This document shows, one piece after another, positions 7,326 through 16,531 of a DNA stretch of 52,917 bases (positions within the stretch are counted from its first letter, which is position 1; each line of letters opens with the position of its first letter). Both the position numbers and the translations under genes were made by a program. The notes under the pieces were generated by a model. It was given only the letters and a program-made list of their open reading frames with translations, searched no databases and had not been told where the DNA came from. The DNA comes from Ruminococcus sp. (GTDB lineage Bacteria > Bacillota > Clostridia > Oscillospirales > Acutalibacteraceae). Location: NCBI GenBank assembly GCA_017384945.1, contig JAFNSO010000104.1, positions 1 to 52,917 of the forward strand, in the 5' to 3' direction.

Positions 7326-9635
7326 ATGAAAAAGCTGATATCTGTATTTCTTTCGCTGATAATCTTCGCGGGCGTGGTTACCTCGCTGCCGCTTGTTTCT
7401 TTTGCGGCTAAAAAGAAGGTAAGCCTTAAAAAGTCCTCAGTCACCCTTAAAATCTCCGACAAAAAGGGAAAGACAATATACGGTACGACCGCGATTAAGT
7501 TGAAAAAAGCAAAGGGCGTATCCGTAAAAAAGGTGACTTACAAAAGCTCGGACAAAAAGACAGCCGCCGTTTCCTCAAAGGGAAAGGTTGTCGCCAAGAA
7601 AAAGGGCTCGGCTAAGATCAAAGTTACGGTCAAGTATAAATTCAAAAAGAAAACCTATACCCAAAGGCTTAGCTTTAAGGTGACGGTCAAGGACGTAAGA
7701 AAAACGGCTCCTTTGTCCAAATCTACAGAGCCGCCGACTGCAAAACCGACAGAGCCGACTACCGATCCCGCGACCAATCCGGCGACAGAGCCTGCGACAA
7801 ATCCCGCGACCGAGCCCGACACTCAGCCTTCGACACAAAAGGAGGAGCCTGTCGTATTGAATCCCGCGGGTTATCCTCAGCTTATTATTTCTACCTATAA
7901 AGGCGATACAAGCAAGCTTTTGAACTCTCCCGAATACGGAGCCAGCTTCAGACTGTCGCCGTCATACCGTTTGCAGTGCGTTTCAACATTTCACTGGAAT
8001 TCAGGCAGGGGAGCCGAGCCCGGTGAGATATGGATAGAGGAAGCCTTTGGCGGACCGAAATACGGACCGTACAAGGCGGTCGGAAGAACGCTCAACGGAG
8101 TTGAAAACGCGATATGGGATATTTTTCCCGAGGACCTTGTTGTTAAGGATGATACATCATACAAGATTATTGATTCCGACGAGGCTACGCTGAGCTGCTA
8201 CAAGGACAAGGGCCCGATATTCGAGCTTCGCGGTTACGAGATTTCCGCCCAAAACAAAAGCGGGCTTGAAGCAAAAGAAGTCTTTGACGGCGGAGCCGCG
8301 GCTCCCGCAAAGGGCAGGGTAGAGTACGGCGAAGCCGCGCTTGATTTCGACGCGGACGGCGACGGCGACGTGCTTCTGCTCGACGATAAAAGCAAAGTTG
8401 AACATGACAATCAAAGCGCCAAGGTTTACGACGTTATCACAAACAGCAATTGTGAGGCTCCTGTGCGTGTTTCTCTTGACGCTCCCGAGCCTGCCGAGGG
8501 CGAAAAATGCTTTATACAGGTCGGACTCCCGATAAAGGACGATTTTGATAAAGAGGATACTCTTTGGGTTGACGTTGCGGCTGATTGGAAGGACGGCAAA
8601 GCGGCAGCCGAGATCAATCTCTCTCAGATAGAGGATCAAATCGGAGCCATAGAGTTTAACACGGGCAACGGGCTTACTCAGAATATGCGTAAGGCAGCCG
8701 AAACCGCTTTGGCGTTTTCCGGCAGCATTCCGAACAGCATTATCGACATGCTAAACGGCATCGACGACGGCGTAAATGTGACTGTTGATTCTCTTGACAA
8801 GGGAGTCAAGGCAATCAAGGTCTGTCTCGGAATAACTAAGGTTTATACCTCCGATCACTTTATGCTTTGTGTTCCCAAATCAATCGAATCGCTTAGTGAA
8901 AGAGGAGCTAATGAGCTTTTGAAGGATATGGAGACTATTCTCACCGACTATATGAAGGAGTATGATATCCACCGTAAAAAATGGCCTATGATGGTAAATG
9001 TAGGCACAATGATGCCTCTTATTGAGGGCGGCGACGCGCTGTTTGCTATGCCTTTGTTGTCAATCAACGGGCGTTTTGGAAGCAATCAGACAGGAATAAA
9101 TAACAGCTATATCAAGATAGACAAGGAAATACTGTCCTACGGCGACTACAAAAGGCTGGGCGAGCAGTACGATGACAGCTCAGGCTATCTGTTCTGCACA
9201 TTGGCTCACGAGCTTTTCCACTTTGTACAGCGCAATTACGTTTCTCAGGCGAGAACAAGCCGCTGGATGGACGAGAGCACCGCTACGTACGTCGGCAATT
9301 CGTGGCAGGAGAGAATCGGGATAAAGAAGTACAACGACGAAAATTATCTCCGCGAGAGTCGTATGCAGTTCGATATGCTCAGAAAGACCCTCAGCTTCAA
9401 AAAGACGGATAAGATGGATCCCGACTACATCAGCGCCCAGCTTATAGAGTTCCTTGTCAAGTACGACAGTCATTTCTTAAGAAAGCTCTACGAGGCGATG
9501 CGCGACAACAGCATTTTCAGCTCGTGGGAGACCTTGATTGAAAAAGCGGCAGGCGCGACGATGAAGGAGCTCGCCGTTAAGTATTACGGAGCCTTATCGG
9601 GAGGAGGGCTCTTTGCTCAGAATTATGAGGGCTGA
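7326..9635 (+). CDS. Secreted HExxH metalloprotease-like protein, interrupted by in-frame TGA
   Basis: The start at 7326 has AAAGGACG just upstream. The 769-residue product has a signal peptide (about 1-27), a Lys-rich BIG2-like Ig module (about 28-130), a Thr/Pro linker (about 135-175) and a large domain. Near its end is HELFH (628-632) followed by WMDESTA with Glu650, giving HExxH-x17-E. This is close to the HExxH-x18-E zinc site of gluzincin peptidases, so a zinc peptidase is likely, but I cannot name the family. The TGA at 9633-9635 is followed in the same frame by 291 more open codons to 10508 (stop at 10511). The native protein was therefore probably about 1061 residues. The peptidase site lies before the break and could still act. 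Confidence 0.75.
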   Translation: MKKLISVFLSLIIFAGVVTSLPLVSFAAKKKVSLKKSSVTLKISDKKGKTIYGTTAIKLKKAKGVSVKKVTYKSSDKKTAAVSSKGKVVAKKKGSAKIKVTVKYKFKKKTYTQRLSFKVTVKDVRKTAPLSKSTEPPTAKPTEPTTDPATNPATEPATNPATEPDTQPSTQKEEPVVLNPAGYPQLIISTYKGDTSKLLNSPEYGASFRLSPSYRLQCVSTFHWNSGRGAEPGEIWIEEAFGGPKYGPYKAVGRTLNGVENAIWDIFPEDLVVKDDTSYKIIDSDEATLSCYKDKGPIFELRGYEISAQNKSGLEAKEVFDGGAAAPAKGRVEYGEAALDFDADGDGDVLLLDDKSKVEHDNQSAKVYDVITNSNCEAPVRVSLDAPEPAEGEKCFIQVGLPIKDDFDKEDTLWVDVAADWKDGKAAAEINLSQIEDQIGAIEFNTGNGLTQNMRKAAETALAFSGSIPNSIIDMLNGIDDGVNVTVDSLDKGVKAIKVCLGITKVYTSDHFMLCVPKSIESLSERGANELLKDMETILTDYMKEYDIHRKKWPMMVNVGTMMPLIEGGDALFAMPLLSINGRFGSNQTGINNSYIKIDKEILSYGDYKRLGEQYDDSSGYLFCTLAHELFHFVQRNYVSQARTSRWMDESTATYVGNSWQERIGIKKYNDENYLRESRMQFDMLRKTLSFKKTDKMDPDYISAQLIEFLVKYDSHFLRKLYEAMRDNSIFSSWETLIEKAAGATMKELAVKYYGALSGGGLFAQNYEG

Positions 9636-10511
9636 TTTATTTGGGAGAGCGCGACCGATTCGAACAATCATTATTTCGACGACCTCGCGGACATTATCGA
9701 CGCGGCGGAATGGGCAAAAAAAGGCAGCGGTACTTACAATTTTAAGATCGGCCCCTACGGAGTGCGTTTTCTTGTTGTAAAGAATATAAACGCGGTTAAC
9801 GCAAACGACAGTTTTGTTTTTTCAAAATGCACCGACGGTATCGCGGTTTCAGAATGGGCAAATTACGCGCCGTATAAGGAAAAAGACGTAAAAAGCGGCA
9901 ACTGGAAATATGAGTATGATTATAGTGAAGAGAAGGGAGGCTCCTACGGCGGGTCGGCTTTAAACAATATAAAAATATATACATTTGTAAACGGAACAGG
10001 TAAAAACTACTCAGGCGGACTTTTCGGTTCGACTGCCAAGGTGAATTATCAGTATAAACCGTATATTGTACAACGCGGTGAATGGGCGGAGGAAAATAAC
10101 TATTCAGCCACATTCCCGAAGAACACCTCGGAATTGTTCGACATTTACCCGTGTGTATGGATGAATGTAGATGAAGCCGGAGGAAATCATAAGCGTGTCG
10201 AGCATAATTACGATGACCCCGAGGAATCGGGAAAGGAGCGCGTAGAGCTCAGCTTCAGCGGAGATTACGGCATTGATATAACGCTTTATGACGGAGATGA
10301 CAACAAGCTGTACACAGGAGCGCTGACCTTTGACCCCGAAACCGCGGCGGCAGGCAACGGGGAATGCTCCCTGCAGTTTGAATACATTGAGGTTGGCGCT
10401 GCTTACAAAAACGGTGTAAAAAAATCCTCCCACGTAAGCGGCAGGATTATTGTCGGAAACCGCAGGATCAGTTTTCTCGCCGATCCGTATTTTTGGGAGG
10501 TCGCAAGATAA
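9636..10511 (+). pseudogene. C-terminal remainder of the metalloprotease gene after a nonsense codon
   Basis: It is in the same frame as 7326-9635 and open directly after the TGA. It starts FIWESATDSNNHYFDD and runs 291 codons with the same codon style as the upstream part. The first possible independent start (GTG at 9762) has no properly spaced ribosome site and lies inside the continuous frame, so separate translation is unlikely. The residues look like beta-rich extracellular modules with many aromatic and acidic residues; I recognise no family. A single TGG-to-TGA or CGA-to-TGA change, or a read error, would explain the break. Confidence 0.7.
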
Positions 10512-10565
10512 AGGGGCTGTCCGGAACAGACAACCCCAAACGGAATAAATATTAATTTTTAACGG

Positions 10566-10604
10566 CTAAGGGGCGTCGCTTAACGCGGCAGCCTCTTAGT
10601 TTTT
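10566..10604 (+). terminator. Intrinsic terminator between convergent genes
   Basis: CTAAGGGGC (566-574 of this kilobase) pairs with GCCTCTTAG (10591-10599) and is followed by TTTTT. It overlaps the last codon of the convergent minus-strand gene. A second, weaker hairpin without a T run lies at 10513-10537. Confidence 0.6.
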
Positions 10605-11957
10605 GAGTGATTGAAGCGGAGCGGGAAGTCTGCCGCCTCTGTTGATGAATACTGACGGGTCGCCGCTTCTTACGGGCATTACGGGACCTGTGCCCAAAAG
10701 TCCGCCGAAGCTGAGCTCGTCGCCCGCCTTCTTTCCGATCGCGGGGATAAGCCTTACCGCGGTTGTCTTTGAGTTTACCATACCGATCGCGGCCTCGTCC
10801 GCTATAATCGCGGAGAGCGTCTCAGCCGTTATGTCCCCGGGTACGACGATCATATCGAGACCGACGGAGCATACCGCCGTCATACACTCGAGCTTTGTGA
10901 TGTCGAGCGTGCCCTTCTTCGCGGCGGCTATCATTCCCGCGTCCTCAGAAACAGGGATGAACGCGCCGCTCAGTCCGCCGACGTGAGAGGAAGCCATCAC
11001 GCCGCCCTTTTTGACCGCGTCGTTCAGAAGCGCGAGCGCGGCGGTCGTGCCGTGGCAGCCGCAGCTCTCGAGTCCCATTTCCTCGAGAATATACGCGACG
11101 CTGTCTCCGACCGCGGGAGTCGGGGCGAGGGAGAGGTCGACGATCCCGAACGGAACGCACAGTCTTTTTGAAGCCTCTCTCGCGACCAGCTGACCCATAC
11201 GGGTGATTTTAAACGCTGTTTTCTTGATCATCTCGGCGATTTCGTCCACGCTCTTGCCGTCTCCGTGCTTTGCGAGTGCCGCTCTTACGACACCCGGACC
11301 CGAAACGCCGACGTTTATTACGCAGTCAGCCTCGCCGACGCCGTGGAAGGCGCCCGCCATAAACGGATTGTCCTCGGGAGCGTTACAGAATACGACCAGC
11401 TTTGCTGCGCCGATGCAGTCGCGGTCGGCGGTTTTTTCGGCGGTCTCTCGGATGATTTTGCCCATCATCTTGACCGCGTCCATATTAAGTCCCGCCTTTG
11501 TCGAGCCGATGTTTACGGAGGAGCACACCCTCTCGGTGACCGAAAGCGCCTCGGGAATGCTGTCGATCACCGCGTAGTCGCCCGCTGAGAAGCCCTTCTG
11601 AACGAGAGCCGAGTATCCGCCGATGAAGTTTACGCCGAGCTCATGAGCCGCCTTGTCGAGAGCCTGAGCGAATTTTACAACGTTTCTGCTTTGACACGGA
11701 GCCGCGATCATACCGATAGGGCTGACGGAGATTCGCTTGTTAATAATCGGAATACCGTATTCCTTCTCGATGTCCTCGCCCGTCTTGACGAGGTCCTGAG
11801 CATATCTGCAAATTTTGTCGTAAACCCTGCCGCTCGCCTTGTCGACGTCCTCGTCCATACAGTCGAGAAGTGAAATACCCATCGTAATCGTGCGGACGTC
11901 AAGGTTTTCGTTGTCTATCATATTTATTGTTTCTAAAATGTCTCTTGTTTCTAACAT
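10596..11957 (-). CDS. PFL family protein (UPF0210)
   Basis: The 453-residue protein matches the UPF0210/PFL family along its whole length, with conserved stretches such as [44 protein letters not shown] and [17 protein letters not shown]. The family has a pyruvate-formate-lyase-like fold, but its biochemical role is not established. It lies 9 bases downstream of an ACT-domain gene in the same direction, a pairing conserved across many bacteria, so the ACT protein is probably its regulatory or ligand-sensing partner. Confidence 0.9.
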   Translation of the reverse strand: MLETRDILETINMIDNENLDVRTITMGISLLDCMDEDVDKASGRVYDKICRYAQDLVKTGEDIEKEYGIPIINKRISVSPIGMIAAPCQSRNVVKFAQALDKAAHELGVNFIGGYSALVQKGFSAGDYAVIDSIPEALSVTERVCSSVNIGSTKAGLNMDAVKMMGKIIRETAEKTADRDCIGAAKLVVFCNAPEDNPFMAGAFHGVGEADCVINVGVSGPGVVRAALAKHGDGKSVDEIAEMIKKTAFKITRMGQLVAREASKRLCVPFGIVDLSLAPTPAVGDSVAYILEEMGLESCGCHGTTAALALLNDAVKKGGVMASSHVGGLSGAFIPVSEDAGMIAAAKKGTLDITKLECMTAVCSVGLDMIVVPGDITAETLSAIIADEAAIGMVNSKTTAVRLIPAIGKKAGDELSFGGLLGTGPVMPVRSGDPSVFINRGGRLPAPLQSLKN

Positions 11958-11966
11958 ATTTACCTC

Positions 11967-12233
11967 TTAAATGCGGTGCATACTATTAAAGATGTCCTCG
12001 TGCATAACGTGGATTTTGGTGTGGGTCTGCTTTTCAACCTCTGTGAGCTCGTCTCTGAGCAGGTCGATCGGTGTGTCCTCGGTAAGCTCAACGAGCATAA
12101 GCATCGCGAACATATCTCTGAGAACGCTCTGATTTACTTCGATAATGTTCACTCCGTGACCCGCGCAGGCGGAAGAAACCTTTGAAAGAATTCCGACGGA
12201 ATCCTTTCCGACTACTGTGATTACTGCTTTCAT
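11967..12233 (-). CDS. ACT domain protein (UPF0237)
   Basis: This 88-residue single ACT domain begins MKAVITVVGKDSVGILSKVS and contains GVNIIEVNQSVLRDMFAMLM, the pattern of UPF0237 proteins. ACT domains bind amino acids or other small ligands; none is known here. The ribosome site GGAGGG (12241-12246 read in reverse) is strong. It is the first gene of the two-gene operon with the PFL protein. Confidence 0.9.
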   Translation of the reverse strand: MKAVITVVGKDSVGILSKVSSACAGHGVNIIEVNQSVLRDMFAMLMLVELTEDTPIDLLRDELTEVEKQTHTKIHVMHEDIFNSMHRI

Positions 12234-12276
12234 AAAATTTGCCCTCCGTTTTTTATAAAAAATTTTTGATTATACA

Positions 12277-12305
12277 TTGCTAAGCGTAAAATCTTGTGGT
12301 ATATT
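12277..12305 (+). promoter_or_regulatory. Promoter of the PHP gene
   Basis: -35 TTGCTA (12277-12282), 17-base spacer, -10 TATATT (12300-12305), 16 bases before the start codon. It leaves a very short leader. Confidence 0.6.
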
Positions 12306-12321
12306 AAAATCGGTGATACTT

Positions 12322-13149
12322 ATGAAAATAATTTGCGATACACACGTTCATTCATCAAATTCCTTTGACGGCGAGAGCACCGTGCGCGAAATCTGCGAGA
12401 GCGCGATCGAAAAGGGGATAAGCTCCGTCACTATTACCGACCATATGGAGGCTCCCGAAATCAGTCTCGGGGATAAAAGTATCTTCGGCAACGCCGTAAA
12501 GTCGATCACTCAGTCCGTCAAAGACGTCGAGGAGCTGTCGGAGGAATACGAGGGAAGAGTCAGTCTGTTAAAGGGAATGGAGCTCGGCGAGCCTTTGCAC
12601 AAGCCGTCTCTGACCAAAAAGGCATATGAAATCGCGGATTTTGATTTTATCCTCGCGTCAATTCACAACGTCCTTAATGAAGAGGATTTTTACTATCTCA
12701 CCTATACAAGAGAGAATGTTCCCTCGCTATTGGAGCGTTATTTCAACGAGCTTCTCGACACCGCTCAGAACGCCGACTTTGACAGCCTCGCTCACCTGAC
12801 CTATCCTATGAGGTATATAATCGAACGGACGGACATCCGTCCCGACCTCGACAAATACAGCGAGATAATCGACGAAATTTTCCTGACCCTCGTAAAGCGC
12901 AACAAGGCGCTTGAAATCAATACCTCGGGGCTTTTTAAGCCGATCGGGACGACCCTGCCCGACCTTGATTTGGTCAGAAGATTCAGGGAGCTCGGCGGCA
13001 GCCTCGTTACAATCGGAAGCGACGCGCACAACTGTAAAAAGCTCGGAGCGGGGGTTGTTGAAGGAATAGAAATCGCGAGACTTTGCGGCTTCAAGAGCTA
13101 CACGGTTTATCAGAACCGTTCGCCAAAGCAGGTCGCTATATGGTACTGA
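12322..13149 (+). CDS. PHP-domain phosphoesterase (histidinol-phosphatase type)
   Basis: The start at 12322 (MKIICDTHVHSS) is preferred to 12277 because the earlier codon falls in the promoter. The 275-residue protein has the PHP metal motifs DTHVHSSNSFDG near the N-terminus, TDHMEAP, LASIHN in the middle and GSDAHNCKKLG near the end. These supply the His/Asp ligands of the trinuclear site. Family members hydrolyse histidinol phosphate or other phosphate esters. No histidine genes are nearby, so the substrate is undetermined. Confidence 0.88.
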   Translation: MKIICDTHVHSSNSFDGESTVREICESAIEKGISSVTITDHMEAPEISLGDKSIFGNAVKSITQSVKDVEELSEEYEGRVSLLKGMELGEPLHKPSLTKKAYEIADFDFILASIHNVLNEEDFYYLTYTRENVPSLLERYFNELLDTAQNADFDSLAHLTYPMRYIIERTDIRPDLDKYSEIIDEIFLTLVKRNKALEINTSGLFKPIGTTLPDLDLVRRFRELGGSLVTIGSDAHNCKKLGAGVVEGIEIARLCGFKSYTVYQNRSPKQVAIWY

Positions 13150-13179
13150 AACGGCTTATAAAGAATGAATTATATTTTT

Positions 13180-13212
13180 AAAGGCGATGAAGCGGAAAGC
13201 TCCATCGCCTTT
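13180..13212. terminator. Possible bidirectional terminator between PHP and galU genes
   Basis: AAAGGCGATG (13180-13189) pairs perfectly with CATCGCCTTT (13203-13212) between two convergent genes. The T run is inside the stem rather than after it, so efficiency is unclear. Confidence 0.5.
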
Positions 13213-13296
13213 CGTATCGCCAAAATTATAACACCTAGACCGATATTTTGCAAGAAATGAGTATTAAGTAACGAAAAATCAGCGGTTTTTGTAAAA

Positions 13297-14172
13297 TTAC
13301 AATGTCTCCGCGAGATTTTTTATGTATTCTTTAAGCTGAGCCTTTGTTTCGGGGTGTTTAAGCCCCATTTCGATGTTTGCCTGCAAAACTCCGAACTTGT
13401 TGCCCATATCAAATCTTTTGCCCGTCATTTCAACCGCGGTCATTCCCTTGGTGACGGCGATTTCGCGCATTGCGTCGGTGAGCTGGATCTCTCCGCCCGC
13501 GCCGGGCTTTGTCCTTTCGAGAATATCAAAGATCGAAGCGGGGAGCACAACGCGGTCGGTGATTGAGTAAAGCGAAAGCACCTCCTCGGGTGTCTGCGGC
13601 TTTTCGACCATATCGGTGCATTTGAAAACATTGTCGTGAAGGGCTTCGACCTTGAGCGAGCCGTACTTGTGGATTTCACTTTCGGGAACCTTTTTGACTC
13701 CGAGCACGCCCTCGCCGTACTCGCCGTAAGCATCGATAAGCTGCTTGATAGCGGGCTTTTCCTCGCTGTCGATAACTCCGTCTCCGAAGAGTATCGCGAA
13801 CGGCTCGTCGCCTACAAACGCTCTTGCTCTGAGAATCGCGTGACCGAGACCCTTCATTTCCTTTTGTCTAATGAAGGTGATGTCGGCGAGGTTCGCGATA
13901 TCTCTGACCTGTTTCAGAAAATCATTTTTCCCGCTTTTTTCAAGCGAGCTCTCGAGCTCGGGGGAAAAGTCAAAGTGATCCTCCATAATGCCCTTGCCTC
14001 TGTTTGTGATAATCAAAATCTGATCAAGTCCCGCGGCGACCGCCTCTTCGACAATGTACTGGATCGTCGGCTTGTCAACAATCGGGAACATTTCCTTAGG
14101 CATTGCTTTTGTTGCGGGGAGAACTCTTGTTCCGAAGCCCGCGGCGGGTATTACAGCCTTGCGAATTTTCAT
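13297..14172 (-). CDS. galU: UTP-glucose-1-phosphate uridylyltransferase
   Basis: It makes UDP-glucose from UTP and glucose-1-phosphate, a precursor for cell-surface glycans. The start MKIRKAVIPAAGFGTRVLP with GAAAGGAA upstream is preferred to the in-frame extension to 14292, which overlaps the neighbouring gene. The 291-residue length is typical. The nucleotide-binding motif AAGFGTRVLPATKAMPKEM, the FAILFGDGVI motif and the C-terminal KRFDMGNKFG motif are all intact. It follows a zinc-ribbon membrane protein gene by 19 bases and may be co-transcribed with it. Confidence 0.96.
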   Translation of the reverse strand: MKIRKAVIPAAGFGTRVLPATKAMPKEMFPIVDKPTIQYIVEEAVAAGLDQILIITNRGKGIMEDHFDFSPELESSLEKSGKNDFLKQVRDIANLADITFIRQKEMKGLGHAILRARAFVGDEPFAILFGDGVIDSEEKPAIKQLIDAYGEYGEGVLGVKKVPESEIHKYGSLKVEALHDNVFKCTDMVEKPQTPEEVLSLYSITDRVVLPASIFDILERTKPGAGGEIQLTDAMREIAVTKGMTAVEMTGKRFDMGNKFGVLQANIEMGLKHPETKAQLKEYIKNLAETL

Positions 14173-14191
14173 AGTTTTTTCCTTTCTTAAC

Positions 14192-15169
14192 TTATTGAAG
14201 CATTGATAAGATTGCCGGCAGCTCGTTGAGCACGAGGATAATCGCCATAACGCTGACGGCGATTGCCATATTGACTCCGCCCTTTGTCTCAAATTCCTGC
14301 TGGGGGTTTGCGGAGTCCTTTTTGATTTTTATTATTTCGGATTTGCAGTGAGAGAAGTACCACCTGTTCGCGAAAGCGCCCGAGAGTATTCTCGGAATAA
14401 AGTTGAGAACCGAGCACAGCGACATAAGCATAAACATCATCTGCTGTTCGATGCTCAGGCTTGAGAGCAGCTTAAAAATGTCGGCATAGGTTGTAAAGCT
14501 GCCGTTCGATAAAATGTTGGCTACGGAAATGCTGAAGTAAAGCTCCGCGCCCGTGAGAAGTATCATAAGAGCGGCAAAAACTCCTCCGAGTTTGTACATC
14601 TTGCGATAGAGAAGATACGCTCCGCCGAAAAGAAAAGCGCAGAAGTTAAAGCGGCTGTTGTTGAAGAGTCGTATGCTGTTGAACACCTTTATGAAGTACG
14701 GGGTGTTTTTCTGAACATACTTTGACATCTCTCCGGCGGTGACTCCGCCCATATCCTCGTTTGGATTGACTCCCGCCATGGGGTCAAACGCCTCTCCGAA
14801 CGGTACTCCGAAGCCCGAAAACGGCGAGCTCTGCTGACTCTGAGTCTGCCTGTTCTGAGCCTGCTGCTGAGTCTGCTGAGCGCCCAGAGGGAAACCGCAT
14901 TTTCCGCAGTAGAACATTCCCTTCTGATTGGATGAGCCGCAGCGCGGACAGATTACTGTGTCGGGATTTTCGCTTTCCGTCGTCTGCTGAGCTTCTTCAT
15001 TGTTTTCAAAGCTAAAGCCTTCGCCGTGCCTGTCATAAAAAGCGCAGCGGTTTTCCTTTTCATAACATTCCCTGTGGTGCGGCGCTCCGCATTCGGGACA
15101 AACTACTATGTCGTCGCCGTCCTTGAACCGAACCTTGCACACAGGACAATAATATTCGTTAAAATCCAT
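14192..15169 (-). CDS. RING-finger/zinc-ribbon membrane protein (DUF2628-like)
   Basis: The 325-residue protein starts with a prokaryotic RING-finger-like zinc domain (YYCPVC...CPECGAPHHRECY...C, about 7-45). A zinc ribbon (CPRCGSSN...CGKCG, about 74-96) and a Gln/Ser-rich linker (about 100-125) follow. The C-terminal half holds about four membrane helices of the DUF2628 type. Function is unknown; such proteins are common in Clostridia. It has its own promoter at 15200-15228. Confidence 0.8.
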   Translation of the reverse strand: MDFNEYYCPVCKVRFKDGDDIVVCPECGAPHHRECYEKENRCAFYDRHGEGFSFENNEEAQQTTESENPDTVICPRCGSSNQKGMFYCGKCGFPLGAQQTQQQAQNRQTQSQQSSPFSGFGVPFGEAFDPMAGVNPNEDMGGVTAGEMSKYVQKNTPYFIKVFNSIRLFNNSRFNFCAFLFGGAYLLYRKMYKLGGVFAALMILLTGAELYFSISVANILSNGSFTTYADIFKLLSSLSIEQQMMFMLMSLCSVLNFIPRILSGAFANRWYFSHCKSEIIKIKKDSANPQQEFETKGGVNMAIAVSVMAIILVLNELPAILSMLQ

Positions 15170-15199
15170 ATTTGTCTCTTTCTTGATTGTATTTATATT

Positions 15200-15228
15200 A
15201 GTATATCAAATATTTGCCGAAAAATCAA
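15200..15228 (-). promoter_or_regulatory. Promoter of the RING/zinc-ribbon gene
   Basis: On the minus strand -35 TTGATT (15223-15228), 17-base spacer, -10 TATACT (15200-15205). Confidence 0.65.
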
Positions 15229-15307
15229 TAACCGCGCTTTCGTGGTAATGTACAAAATTCTCTTTTTCCATTAATCTAATTTGAACATACGCGGGGATGT
15301 CAGGCTA

Positions 15308-15336
15308 TTTACTTTTTTTGCCTGTTTTGCTATAAT
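15308..15336 (+). promoter_or_regulatory. Promoter of prfB
   Basis: -35 TTTACT (15308-15313), 17-base spacer, consensus -10 TATAAT (15331-15336) with extended TGC before it. Confidence 0.8.
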
Positions 15337-15379
15337 ATAGGTTGGTAATTTGTTTAAATTTATTTTAAAGGAGAAATCA

Positions 15380-16498
15380 ATGGTTCAGTTTGAAGAGCTT
15401 TTGCTCAGACTCGAGGGCTCAAAGCCCGATATCGACGACTTGTCCGACGCTCTCGGAATGAAGTCTCTGCTCTCGGAAATCCAGCAGTTGGAGCTCAAGG
15501 CCACAGAGCCCGGGTTCTGGGACGACGTTGAAAGATCACAGAAGATTTTGCAGAAAACAGGTGCTCTTAAGGGCACCGTTGAGGAATATAACAAGCTCAC
15601 CGAGCATTACGACGACGCTCACGCTCTTATTGAGCTCGCGAACGAGGAAGAGGACGAGAGCCTGTACGCTGAGGCTTTAAGTGAGGTTGAGGCGGTCGAG
15701 AACCAGCTCGCGAAGCAGAAGCTTAAAACCCTTCTTACGGGCGAGTACGACAAGAACAACGCTATTCTGACCTTCCACGCGGGCTCGGGCGGAACCGAGG
15801 CTCAGGACTGGGCGGAGATGCTGTTCAGAATGTACACCCGCTGGGCGGCGGATCACGATTTTAAGCTGAAAACCGTTGACTATCTTGACGGGGACGAGGC
15901 GGGTCTAAAATCCGCGGTTCTTCTTGTCGAGGGTGAAAACGCCTACGGTTATTTAAAGAGTGAGGCGGGAGTTCACCGCCTTGTAAGAGTTTCGCCCTTT
16001 GACTCGCAGGGCAGGAGACACACAAGCTTTGCCTCCCTTGAGGTAATGCCCGAAATCAACGACGATATTCAGGTTGACATCAACCCCGAGGATATCAAGA
16101 TGGATGTTTACCGCGCGAGCGGAGCGGGCGGTCAGAAGGTCAACAAGACCTCCTCGGCTGTACGACTCACTCATATTCCGACGGGAATCGTCGTAGCCAG
16201 TCAGGTTGAGCGAAGCCAGTATCAAAACCGTGACGTGGCTATGAAGATGCTCGTTTCAAAGCTCATGGAAATCAAGGAGCGCGAGCACCTCGACAAAATC
16301 GAGGACATCAAGGGCGTACAGAAGGAAATCACATGGGGCAGTCAGATCCGCTCTTATGTTTTTATGCCGTACACAATGGTCAAGGATCACCGCACCTCGT
16401 TTGAGACGGGAAACATCGACAAGGTGATGGACGGAGACCTCGACGGCTTTATAAACGCGTACCTCAAGGCTCTGAGCACAGGCACGCTCAATCAGTAA
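15380..16498 (+). CDS. prfB: Peptide chain release factor 2
   Basis: It terminates translation at UGA and UAA. The start at 15380 follows AAAGGAG. The 372-residue protein has the stop-codon-recognition tripeptide SPF (205-207) and the catalytic GGQ (250-252). The gene is one uninterrupted frame. The programmed +1 frameshift with early in-frame TGA that autoregulates RF2 in many bacteria is absent. Its presence implies UGA is read as stop in this organism, relevant to the TGA at 9633. The next gene follows after 33 bases without a visible terminator. Confidence 0.96.
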   Translation: MVQFEELLLRLEGSKPDIDDLSDALGMKSLLSEIQQLELKATEPGFWDDVERSQKILQKTGALKGTVEEYNKLTEHYDDAHALIELANEEEDESLYAEALSEVEAVENQLAKQKLKTLLTGEYDKNNAILTFHAGSGGTEAQDWAEMLFRMYTRWAADHDFKLKTVDYLDGDEAGLKSAVLLVEGENAYGYLKSEAGVHRLVRVSPFDSQGRRHTSFASLEVMPEINDDIQVDINPEDIKMDVYRASGAGGQKVNKTSSAVRLTHIPTGIVVASQVERSQYQNRDVAMKMLVSKLMEIKEREHLDKIEDIKGVQKEITWGSQIRSYVFMPYTMVKDHRTSFETGNIDKVMDGDLDGFINAYLKALSTGTLNQ

Positions 16499-16531
16499 AA
16501 TCAGTAAATTTTATTATAAGAAGGTAATTTT

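Noticed and set aside
9633-9635. TGA as a selenocysteine codon
   Set aside because: No convincing SECIS hairpin follows, the protein is a secreted modular type without a redox motif at this position, and no Sec machinery genes are visible in the window. A nonsense change is simpler.
10945-11588. Several long open frames opposite the PFL gene
   Set aside because: They are antisense shadows caused by codon bias (GC-rich third positions). The minus-strand frame matches a known family along its full length.
13297-14172. galU as part of the exopolysaccharide system
   Set aside because: It lies 20 kb away on the opposite strand among housekeeping genes. It may supply precursors but is not part of the operon.
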